Shown here piece after piece: positions 35,001 through 41,590 of a DNA stretch of 64,000 nucleotides. Below the pieces are notes generated by a model. That model saw nothing but the letters and a program-made list of their open reading frames with translations, had not been told where the DNA came from and did no database searches. This DNA comes from Sinorhizobium alkalisoli. Its GTDB lineage: Bacteria; Pseudomonadota; Alphaproteobacteria; Rhizobiales; Rhizobiaceae. A program made the translations under genes and the position numbers. The stretch covers positions 1,984,001 to 2,048,000 of the forward strand of contig NZ_CP034909.1 of the NCBI RefSeq assembly GCF_008932245.1, written 5' to 3'. Each line of letters begins with the position of its first letter. The first letter of the stretch is position 1.

Positions 35001-35942
35001 CTGTTTTACAGAGAGATTCGAGGAGGCCAGTTCCCTGGCATGACTTTCCCTCGCTTCTGAAAACGCCCTGCCCGCGGCGTCGATGCCTGCAAATCGCTTT
35101 GCGATGACTTCGGCCTGATCTTCGACCTCAGCCGCGCCCGTCACGAATGCCATCCGCGCCGTTCCAGAGGGCTTCAGACACACTCTCCTGCGCAAGCTGA
35201 AGACAGGATCGAGCACCGGACCCGTCGTGCCTGTCAGGCAGCCTTCCGGTTCGAATGCGCGGGGGTTCGCGGGCGTGCGTCCTCGACCAAGGAACCTTGA
35301 GCGGTCGGTATCGTACTCGACCGACGGCTGGTCGTTTTCGCTTGATGCCGAAACGTGCACCGCCCAGACGGGTTTTTCCGAGCCGCCGCGTGGGCGACGC
35401 CGGGCGAACAGTGCGGCGGATTTGGCGTCGAAGCGGGTTTCGACGAACAGCTTGGCAAAGGCCGGATGTGCGCTATCGGCCCGTCGGTTGTTGAGGCAGA
35501 TTTCACAATAGCTCGTCAGCTCAAGTACTCTTGCCCGGGTTCCCCTGTTGAACAGCCGCAGCAAACGCACTTCGGCGTCGCAATCCGGCGCGACGCAAAC
35601 TTCCCACCGGACATCGATGTCCCCGGCCGAACAGCGAAACTCTGCCCGATCGCCGTGAAACCGGTGCGCATAAGTGGCGTCTTCGCGACAGATCGGCTGC
35701 CGGCCGATTGTCCAGACCTTTTCGTCCTCAAGGTCTCGGATGTAGCAGAACTGGCCCCAGCAATCGCGGGTGCCGTCCTCCCGCCAGCGCGTCACATCGA
35801 GGCCACGCCAGGAACCGACGCCGGAACCGGCCTCTGTAAGAAGCACGCTGTATCGACCGTTCGAAAGCAAGGCGGTGTCGGGAGACACGCCCACCCGATG
35901 CGAAGCTCCGACGCTTTCAAATTCGTCAATCGACTGGACCAT
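32070..35942 (-). CDS. GH94-family protein resembling the C-terminal half of NdvB
   Basis: The product is 1290 residues with no membrane segment or signal. Two glycosyltransferase-36-associated beta-sandwich regions are visible, one from residue about 20 (LLSNGRYSVLLTEAGSG) and one from about 500 (YVIATRGAETPMPWCN). A GH94 (alpha/alpha)6 domain follows with GAYGYRDQLQDVAAL and GTGDWNDGMNQVG; the Asp in DWND, near residue 970, is the expected general acid. Such enzymes phosphorolyse beta-1,2-glucooligosaccharides to glucose 1-phosphate, or set chain length in cyclic glucan synthase. No GT84 domain is present. It forms an ATGA-coupled pair with the glycoamylase-like gene. Confidence 0.85.
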   Translation of the reverse strand: MVQSIDEFESVGASHRVGVSPDTALLSNGRYSVLLTEAGSGVGSWRGLDVTRWREDGTRDCWGQFCYIRDLEDEKVWTIGRQPICREDATYAHRFHGDRAEFRCSAGDIDVRWEVCVAPDCDAEVRLLRLFNRGTRARVLELTSYCEICLNNRRADSAHPAFAKLFVETRFDAKSAALFARRRPRGGSEKPVWAVHVSASSENDQPSVEYDTDRSRFLGRGRTPANPRAFEPEGCLTGTTGPVLDPVFSLRRRVCLKPSGTARMAFVTGAAEVEDQAEVIAKRFAGIDAAGRAFSEARESHARELASSNLSVKQVAAYNRLAGRLAFSDPGFREGSPPVTGRLATENLWSVGISGDLPILLLRVDDMGEKPLIDEVVDAHAFIGGRGLPFDLILLDASGAGEEMPLSNTVRGRLEGILGKAGGVHVLSAETIANSSADAVAAAARVILDCSRGSLVDQVERPPTTPCALKRTERHFHGVREKHAGAARTDLLYWNGRGGFTQDGREYVIATRGAETPMPWCNIIANREFGCLTSESVLGYTWSGNSQLNRLTPWSNDPVSDSPSEVIYLRDRQTGDVWSATPLPIGQSFETTVSHGQGYSRYESAGHLLHHEMTVHVPGPDQIKVVRLAVRNDGTEARALTVTYFIEWVLGTLRENASARVTCEFAAECGAIIARNLWENAFSGKLAFVASSVPPVSFTCDRREFLGRNGSVFQPVGLDGSGLEGRVGSLLDPCAALMVEMTIPPAETVERVFVLGQADSPQEVRRLVREFAEPTRARNSLEVVSRQWDRLLGAVTVRTPDPAFDLMMNRWLLYQVLACRVWARTGFYQSGGAYGYRDQLQDVAALVHCAPDEARAHILRAAERQFTEGDVQHWWHPPSGVGVRTRMTDDLYFLPYVVQHYVSVTGDYGLLSERVPFITSPLLADDQEESFGVPQVSQESGTVYDHCCRALDWGLRLGCHGLPLMGTGDWNDGMNQVGAEGRGESVWNGWFFLTVLRSFASIASAMGDEERSVWCRERAEALRMSLEAHAWDGSWYLRAYFDNGTPLGSRSNDECQIDAIPQAWAVISGAADADRASTAMRAVWERLVRPEDKLIQLFDPPFDKGVLQPGYIKGYVPGIRENGGQYTHAAAWVVWATALLGDGDRAFELWSMLNPINHALSDADTERYMVEPYVVSADVYGAFPHTGRGGWTWYTGSAGWLYRVGLEAILGICRQGESLFIEPCLPTGWPGYEVDFRYGASTYRIRVSRDSQAVGRRRSLTVDGEARAARSVPLVDDGRQHDVRLAVFQP

Positions 35943-35984
35943 CAGATTGATCCCTTCATTGATGGGGATAGTTCAGCCGTCAGC

Positions 35985-36025
35985 TACAGCGCCGCGCGTC
36001 TTTCCAGACGCGCAAAGTCGCTGTA
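35985..36025. repeat. Palindromic repeat of the tacagcgccgcgcg family, copy 1
   Basis: The block runs from tacagc to gctgta with an inner stem gcgcgtc/gacgcgc. A close relative is at 39307-39342. It lies upstream of the GH94 gene and next to the dispersed element at 36038. Confidence 0.7.
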
Positions 36026-36037
36026 ACTCTTTGAACC

Positions 36038-36088
36038 TGCGCATCGAACTTACCGAAAATCGCGCACGATTTTCGGGCCGATGCGCTA
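36038..36088. repeat. Dispersed palindromic repeat, copy 2
   Basis: On the minus strand this reads almost exactly as 26444-26495. Its end supplies the TAG stop codon (36086-36088) of the phosphoketolase remnant, so the element abuts or has replaced the original 3' end of that gene. Confidence 0.75.
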
Positions 36089-37552
36089 AGCGTTGTCGCC
36101 TTCCGTGGACGTCGCTCCCCTGACCTTCTCCGAGCTCTTGATGCCCCATTGCCAGCCGCTGATCGATGGCATGTCGTCGCCATGCTTCTCGATATATTCG
36201 CGATGTTCGATCAGCTTCGACTGGATGGCCTGCTTGAAGTAGGCCGCGCGTGCACCGAGTTGCGGCAACCGATCGATGACGTCGTTGACAAGATGGAAGC
36301 GATCAAGCTCGTTCAGGACAACCATGTCGAACGGTGTGGTCGTGGTGCCTTCTTCCTTGTAGCCGCGCACGTGAAGGTTGCGATGGTTTGCTCGGCGATA
36401 GGTCAGCCGATGGATCAGCCAGGGATAGCCATGAAAGGCGAAGATAATCGGCTTGTCCCTCGTGAAGAGGCCATCGAAATCCCGATCCGAGAGACCATGG
36501 GGGTGCTCCTCCGCCGGCTGCAGCTTCATCAGGTTGACGACATTGATCACCCGGACCTTCACCTCCGGAAGGTGCTCGCGCAGCAACTGGACCGCGGCCA
36601 ATGTCTCGAGCGTCGGCACGTCGCCGCAGCAGGCCATGACGACATCGGGCTCGCCATTCCTGTCATTGCTCGCCCAGTCCCATATGCTGAGCCCCATGCT
36701 GCAATGCCGCACGGCCTGTTCCATTGTCAGCCATTGCGGCGCAGGCTGTTTTCCGGCGACGACGACGTTGATGTAGTTGCGGCTGCGCAGGCAATGGTCG
36801 GTCACGGAAAGAAGCGTATTGGCGTCCGGCGGCAGATAGACACGGATGACGTCGGCCTTCTTGTTGACGACGTGATCGATGAAACCGGGATCCTGATGGC
36901 TGAAACCATTGTGATCCTGTCGCCAGACATGGGAACTGAGGAAATAGTTCAGGGAAGCCACGGGCCTGCGCCAGGGTATTTCGTTGCACACCTTCAGCCA
37001 CTTGGCGTGCTGGTTGAACATCGAGTCTATGATGTGGATGAAGGCTTCGTAGCAGGAGAAGAATCCGTGGCGACCGGTGAGCAGATAGCCCTCGAGCCAG
37101 CCTTGGCACTGGTGTTCGCTCAGTACCTCCATGACGCGGCCATCCGGTGAAAGATGGTCGTCCTCCGGACGGATCTCGACCATGTAGCAGCGGTCGGTGA
37201 CTTCGAGCACGTCCTGCCAGCGGTTGGAGTTGTTTTCGTCCGGGCTGAACAGGCGGAAGTTCCGGATGTCCATGTTCAGCTTCATCACGTCCCTCAGGAA
37301 CGTGCCCATGACGCGGGCGGCTTCCACGGTACTGGCTCCAGGGCGGGTAACTTCCACCGCATAATCCCTGAACGCCGGCATCTTGAGGTCGCGCAACAGC
37401 AGCCCGCCATTGGCATGCGGGTTGTCGCTCATCCGGCGTTTCCCAACCGGTGCCAGGGCGGCGAACTCCGGCCTGAGGCGCCCCTCGTCGGTGAAAAGCT
37501 CCTCGGGACGGTAGCTTTTCATCCACTGCTCGAGGATGCGGATGTGCTCGGG
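36086..37552 (-). pseudogene. xfp: Phosphoketolase, N-terminally truncated
   Basis: The recognisable product begins [21 protein letters not shown], which is about residue 300-330 of an intact phosphoketolase (about 790 residues), and then runs to the normal C-terminus ([12 protein letters not shown], then SGWQWGIK). About 490 residues remain. The thiamine-diphosphate binding region with GDGEAETG is absent. Upstream of 37552 the sequence is the HWE kinase on the other strand, so the frame that continues there is not phosphoketolase. An intact enzyme would split xylulose 5-phosphate or fructose 6-phosphate to acetyl phosphate. This copy is very unlikely to be active. Confidence 0.85.
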
Positions 37553-38191
37553 CTTGTCCTGGCGATCCGGGACGAGACCGAGAAACGGCGTCACGAGTCG
37601 CAACAGAAGGTTTTGGTGGGCGAGCTCCAGCACCGGGTGAAGAACATTCTTGCCAACGTGCACTCGATCGCCACGGCGACGCTGCGCCGCAGCAACTCGC
37701 TGGCGGAGTTCGAAGCGGCCTTTCTCGATCGGCTCAAGTCGCTCGCCCGTACCCAGGATCTGTTGCTGCGCGAGAGTTCCGGCTGCGTCGACCTTCACGA
37801 ACTGGTCAGCTGGGAGCTGGCCGCGCATGGCTGGGAAGAAGACGGCCGGCTGACGATCGACGGACCGGAGGTCACGCTGTCGCGGCGGGAGGCGCAGGCC
37901 TTTGCGATGCTGGTGCACGAACTCGCCACCAATGCGGTGAAGCACGGCGCGTTTGCAGGACCCGAGGGCCGTCTTGACATCACCTGGAGCATCGCACGTG
38001 CAAACGGCAGGGACAATATCTCATTTGAATGGCGGGAGGACGGTGTTCTCATCGACAAGCAGCCGACCTCGAGCGGTTTTGGAAGCGGCCTCATCCGGCG
38101 AAGCGTCGGCCATATGCTCGGCGGCACGAGCCGCCTCGACTTTTCCGCGCGCGGCGCTATCTGCAAGGTGGAATTCGCGCTTGACGCATGA
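37553..38191 (+). CDS. HWE-family histidine kinase core, 5'-truncated
   Basis: The recognisable part begins [13 protein letters not shown], the end of a PAS/PAC unit, then [19 protein letters not shown] with the phospho-accepting His, and [13 protein letters not shown] with the N-box of the ATPase domain. The last part ([18 protein letters not shown]) is normal. A GTG at 37616 has AGAAGG at a suitable distance and could start a soluble 191-residue kinase core. The sensory N-terminus is gone, because the sequence before 37553 is antisense phosphoketolase. The stop is 7 bases before the response-regulator start, so the two were one operon. Whether the core is still made is unknown. Confidence 0.75.
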   Translation, partial: LVLAIRDETEKRRHESQQKVLVGELQHRVKNILANVHSIATATLRRSNSLAEFEAAFLDRLKSLARTQDLLLRESSGCVDLHELVSWELAAHGWEEDGRLTIDGPEVTLSRREAQAFAMLVHELATNAVKHGAFAGPEGRLDITWSIARANGRDNISFEWREDGVLIDKQPTSSGFGSGLIRRSVGHMLGGTSRLDFSARGAICKVEFALDA

Positions 38192-38198
38192 GGCGCTC

Positions 38199-38573
38199 GT
38201 GTCAGCTGACAGAAGGCTCGCTGGACTTCACATTCTTGTCGTCGAGGACGAGTTTCTCATCGCGATGGAGCTAGAAGACGCGATTGCCCAAATGGGAGCG
38301 ACCGTGACGATGGTCGGGGGGCGCACCGAGGCGCTGGATGCACTGGCGCATGAACGGCCCGACGGCGCAATTCTCGACGTGCAGCTCGGTGAGGAGATGT
38401 CGTACGACGTCGCGAAGCAACTCATCGGACTTAAGATACCGTTCATTTTGGCGACCGGCTTCGAAGGCACCATCTTGCCGCCCCACATGCGCGACCGCCC
38501 TCGCCTGAGCAAGCCGTTTGCGCCGGCCGATCTGGAGCGGCTGGCCGTTCAAGTTTTCCGCGCCAGACGCTGA
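38199..38573 (+). CDS. Single-domain response regulator
   Basis: A GTG start at 38199 gives 124 residues; AGG lies just upstream, in the coupling distance from the kinase stop at 38191. The receiver fold is complete: HILVVEDEFLIAME with the acidic pocket, GAILDVQLGEE with the phospho-accepting Asp, an AT residue pair (ILATGFEG) and RLSKPF with the conserved Lys. There is no output domain. Such regulators pair with HWE kinases in rhizobia and act by protein contact. Confidence 0.85.
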   Translation: MSADRRLAGLHILVVEDEFLIAMELEDAIAQMGATVTMVGGRTEALDALAHERPDGAILDVQLGEEMSYDVAKQLIGLKIPFILATGFEGTILPPHMRDRPRLSKPFAPADLERLAVQVFRARR

Positions 38574-38759
38574 GCGCAACAGCGGCAATCGGATGCTGCA
38601 TCTGCACCTCGCGCTTTACGCTGCAGGGCGCGCTTGTCTGCTACCGGAAATACGTTGAACCGGGATCGGATTGGGCACAAAATTATCGAGCAAGTCCAAG
38701 GCAGTACGGCGTCCTGCGTCATATCCCTGGTGCGGCGCTGGAGCGGAAAGGTGAAGCCA

Positions 38760-39290
38760 ATGAAGAGGCTGGCAATCATTGCCTTGTCGCTGGCGACGGC
38801 GCTGACGAGCGGTGCACCGGCGATGGCGTTTCCCACCCCTGTCCCACTGAAGGTCGAGACACCGCAGGCGGAACCGGTGCAATACAGGCGCTACCGCGGA
38901 GGCTATCGCGGAGGCTATCGCGGCGGCTACCGTGGCGGCTACTATCGCGGGCACCGCCACCATGGCGGCGACGACTGGGCCTGGGCACTCGGCGGGCTCG
39001 CCGTTGGCACGATCATCGGCGGGGCGCTGGCGCAGCCGAGATATTATGGTCCTGGCTACTATGGCGGCTATGACGGCTATTACGGCTCGGCCTATTACGG
39101 CCCGCGCTATTACGGGACAGGCTACTATGCGCCGCGGTATTATGCACCGCGCTATTACCGCCAAACCTACTATGGTGGCGGCAATGCCCATGTGCGCTGG
39201 TGCTATGCACGCTACCGTTCCTACAGGGCTTACGACAACACGTTCCAGCCCTATTACGGTCCCCGGCGTGCGTGCGTCTCGCCTTACTGA
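38760..39290 (+). CDS. BA14K-family exported protein, Gly/Tyr-rich
   Basis: The ATG at 38760 follows GAAAGG; 176 residues. A signal peptide (MKRLAIIALSLATALTSG, cut near AMAF) is followed by tandem copies of YRGGYRGG, a transmembrane-like stretch (WALGGLAVGTIIGGALA), a Tyr-rich repeat region and the C-terminal BA14K motif with WCYARYRSY and two cysteines. BA14K proteins are alphaproteobacterial envelope proteins seen as immunogens in Brucella. Tandem tyrosines and glycines suggest a surface-lectin or matrix role. It is its own unit. Confidence 0.85.
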   Translation: MKRLAIIALSLATALTSGAPAMAFPTPVPLKVETPQAEPVQYRRYRGGYRGGYRGGYRGGYYRGHRHHGGDDWAWALGGLAVGTIIGGALAQPRYYGPGYYGGYDGYYGSAYYGPRYYGTGYYAPRYYAPRYYRQTYYGGGNAHVRWCYARYRSYRAYDNTFQPYYGPRRACVSPY

Positions 39291-39306
39291 CAATGGCGCA
39301 GCATAG

Positions 39307-39342
39307 TACAGCGCCGCGCGTGATTGGACGCGCGGCGCTGTA
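39307..39342. repeat. Palindromic repeat of the tacagcgccgcgcg family, copy 2
   Basis: A near-perfect palindrome (tacagcgccgcgcg with cgcgcggcgctgta) lies just after the BA14K gene and matches the copy at 35985-36025. It may also act as a terminator-like hairpin for that gene. Confidence 0.7.
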
Positions 39343-39459
39343 GTTCCGGACTTGAGAGCGCCGCGAAAATACCTTGAATCGAGATCGATTAAAGGCGCCA
39401 TGCTGTAGAAATCCGCACCACCCGCACCTACTTGTCCGCCTGTCGAGTGTGTAGACGTG

Positions 39460-39939
39460 ATGGCCGGCAAGATGTCCAGCAACACAAGAAAGCCTGCAAG
39501 GAGGGCCGAGGAGCAGCGGGACGCTGCGGCGGACGCACAGCCGAAGCTGCTTTCGGGCGGCAATCCTCAGATCGCAAAAGCCTATGGAGACGCGCCGGTG
39601 CGGGCCTATATCGCGGCCATGCCGGGCTGGAAGAGCGAGGTCGGACGGCGCCTCGACGCGCTCGTCACGCGCACCGTTCCCAACGTGCGGAAGGCGGTCA
39701 AATGGAACTCGCCCTTCTATGGCATGGAGGATGAGAGCTGGTTTCTGAGCTTCCATTGCTTCACCAGATACGTGAAAGTCGCCTTCTTCCGAGGGAGCTC
39801 GCTGCGGCCACTCCCTCCGGGCGAGTCCAAGCGGAAGGAAGTGCGCTATCTCGATATCCACGAGGACGACGAAATCGACGAAGCCCAGTTTGCCGACTGG
39901 GTGAGGCAAGCGAGCCGATTGCCCGGCGAACGAATGTGA
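39460..39939 (+). CDS. DUF1801 domain protein, copy 1
   Basis: The product is 159 residues from the ATG at 39460; no clear ribosome site is visible and a later ATG at 39472 is possible. After about 35 Lys/Arg/Ala-rich residues comes the YdhG/DUF1801 fold: VRAYIAAMPGWKSEVGRRLDALV, then VKWNSPFYG and LDIHEDDEIDE. The family is small, cytosolic and of unknown function. A second member follows 33 bases later, so the pair is probably co-transcribed. Confidence 0.78.
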   Translation: MAGKMSSNTRKPARRAEEQRDAAADAQPKLLSGGNPQIAKAYGDAPVRAYIAAMPGWKSEVGRRLDALVTRTVPNVRKAVKWNSPFYGMEDESWFLSFHCFTRYVKVAFFRGSSLRPLPPGESKRKEVRYLDIHEDDEIDEAQFADWVRQASRLPGERM

Positions 39940-39972
39940 GCGGGCGAGCGACGACAAACACGAGGAGACGAC

Positions 39973-40398
39973 ATGACGAGGAACGGCACGAACGGCGGCG
40001 ATACCGGAGACACGCCTTCCGAATTGATCGATGCGAGGATCGGCGCGCTCGGTGATTGGCGGGGCGAGACGCTCGCATGGATCCGGCGTGTCATTCAGGA
40101 AGCAGACCCGGATGTCGTCGAGGAATGGAAGTGGCGCGGCGTTCCGGTGTGGGAACACGACGGGATCATCTGCACCGGTGAGACCTATAAGCAGGTCGTG
40201 AAGATGACATTCGCCAGGGGCGCCGCGCTCAAAGATCCGGCAGGGCTTTTCAACTCCAGCCTCGACGGCAACACCAGGCGCGCCATCGACATCCGTGAGG
40301 GCGAGGAGATAGACGAAGAGGCGCTGAAGGCGCTCATTCGCGCCGCCGTGGCGCTGAACACGTCGACGCGGGCAGAGAAGAAGCGGAAGAGCGTTTGA
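39973..40398 (+). CDS. DUF1801 domain protein, copy 2
   Basis: The ATG at 39973 follows ACGAGGAGA; 141 residues. It contains the same family pattern as its neighbour (IGALGDWRGETLAWIRRVI, WKWRGVPVWEHDG, then DIREGEEIDEEALK), but the two are clearly different in sequence, so the duplication is old. The function is unknown. Confidence 0.8.
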   Translation: MTRNGTNGGDTGDTPSELIDARIGALGDWRGETLAWIRRVIQEADPDVVEEWKWRGVPVWEHDGIICTGETYKQVVKMTFARGAALKDPAGLFNSSLDGNTRRAIDIREGEEIDEEALKALIRAAVALNTSTRAEKKRKSV

Positions 40399-40488
40399 GA
40401 AACGTCGTGTGGCGGAGGCATGCAGTAGCCACTTGCATTCGCATCCCCGCCGGCTACCCTGTTCGCCCCACCGCAAAGGAGCACGACC

Positions 40489-41538
40489 ATGGAGTATCGT
40501 CTGCTCGGCCGCTCCGGCCTCAAGGTCTCCACCATTACCATGGGCACGATGACGATCGGCGGCGGCGGCAAGTTCGCCCAGGTCGGCAATGTCGGGCTCG
40601 ATGATGCTCGACGCTACGTCGACATCTGCCTCGATGCCGGCGTCAACCTGATCGACACCGCCGACATCTACTCGACCGGCGCCTGCGAGGAGGTCATCGG
40701 CGACGTGCTCGGCGGCAAGCGCAAGAACGGCGTGCTGATCGCCACCAAGGCGCGCTTCTCCATGGGCCCCGGTCCGAACGACGGCGGCCTTTCGCGCCGG
40801 CACCTGATTGCGGCCTGCGAGGCGAGCCTAAAGAGGCTGAAGACCGACGTGATCGACCTCTACCAGGTGCATGAATGGGACGGCCTCACGCCGCTCGAGG
40901 AGACGATCGAGGCGCTCGATATGCTCGTGCGCCAGGGCAAGGTCCGCTATATCGGCTGCTCCAACTATTCCGGCTGGCACATCATGAAGGCGCTCGGCAT
41001 CAGCGCGCTCGAGCACCGCCAGCGTTTCGTCAGCCAGCAGATCCATTACACGCTCGAAGCCCGCGAGGCGGAATACGAGCTGATCCCGATCTCGATCGAC
41101 CAGGGTCTCGGCATCCTGGTGTGGAGCCCGCTTGCCGGTGGCCTGCTTTCCGGAAAGCACCGGCGCGGCGCCACGCCGGAGGGCACCCGCCAGCTTGCCG
41201 GCTGGAACGAGCCGCCGATCCGCGACGAGGAACGGCTGTGGAGGATCGTCGACATGCTGGTGACGATCGCGGCCGAGCGTAACGTCTCCGCCGCACAGAT
41301 CGCGCTCGCCTGGCTGATTGGCCGCAAGGGGGTGACGTCGGTCGTCATCGGCGGCCGCACCGAAGCGCAATTCCGGGACAACCTTGCCGCTGCCAGCCTC
41401 AAGCTCAACGACGAGGAGCGCCAGTTGCTGGACGCCGTCAGCCTGCCGCCGGTCCTCTACCCCTACTGGCACCAGCTCTGGACCGCCAAGGATCGGCTCG
41501 GCGAGGCCGATCTGTCGCTGCTTGGGGCGCATATGTAA
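40489..41538 (+). CDS. Aldo/keto reductase
   Basis: The product is 349 residues with AAAGGAG just upstream of the start. Catalytic residues of the family are visible: DTADIYSTG (Asp and Tyr), ATKARFS (Lys) and YQVHEWDG (His). The C-terminal motif IGGRTEAQ binds NADP. It reduces an aldehyde or ketone in the cytosol; the substrate is unknown. It is followed by a convergent acyltransferase with a hairpin between. Confidence 0.88.
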   Translation: MEYRLLGRSGLKVSTITMGTMTIGGGGKFAQVGNVGLDDARRYVDICLDAGVNLIDTADIYSTGACEEVIGDVLGGKRKNGVLIATKARFSMGPGPNDGGLSRRHLIAACEASLKRLKTDVIDLYQVHEWDGLTPLEETIEALDMLVRQGKVRYIGCSNYSGWHIMKALGISALEHRQRFVSQQIHYTLEAREAEYELIPISIDQGLGILVWSPLAGGLLSGKHRRGATPEGTRQLAGWNEPPIRDEERLWRIVDMLVTIAAERNVSAAQIALAWLIGRKGVTSVVIGGRTEAQFRDNLAAASLKLNDEERQLLDAVSLPPVLYPYWHQLWTAKDRLGEADLSLLGAHM

Positions 41539-41556
41539 GGGGTTGTGGGGTACCCG

Positions 41557-41581
41557 CTCTGCCCTGCCGGGCAGGGCAGAG
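41557..41581. terminator. Bidirectional hairpin between convergent genes
   Basis: The stem ctctgccctgcc/ggcagggcagag lies between the aldo/keto reductase stop and the acyltransferase stop. No long T tract is seen on either side, so it is called from the stem and its place between convergent genes. Confidence 0.55.
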
Positions 41582-41590
41582 GGGGGTTAG

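Noticed and set aside
37553..37945. Upstream extension of the phosphoketolase frame on the minus strand
   Set aside because: The extra residues match no phosphoketolase sequence and are the antisense of the HWE kinase core, so the homologous part ends at 37552.
38893..38941. Short tandem repeats as a CRISPR or VNTR locus
   Set aside because: The repeats ggctatcgcgga-type units are codons for the YRGG motif in the BA14K protein and stay in frame.
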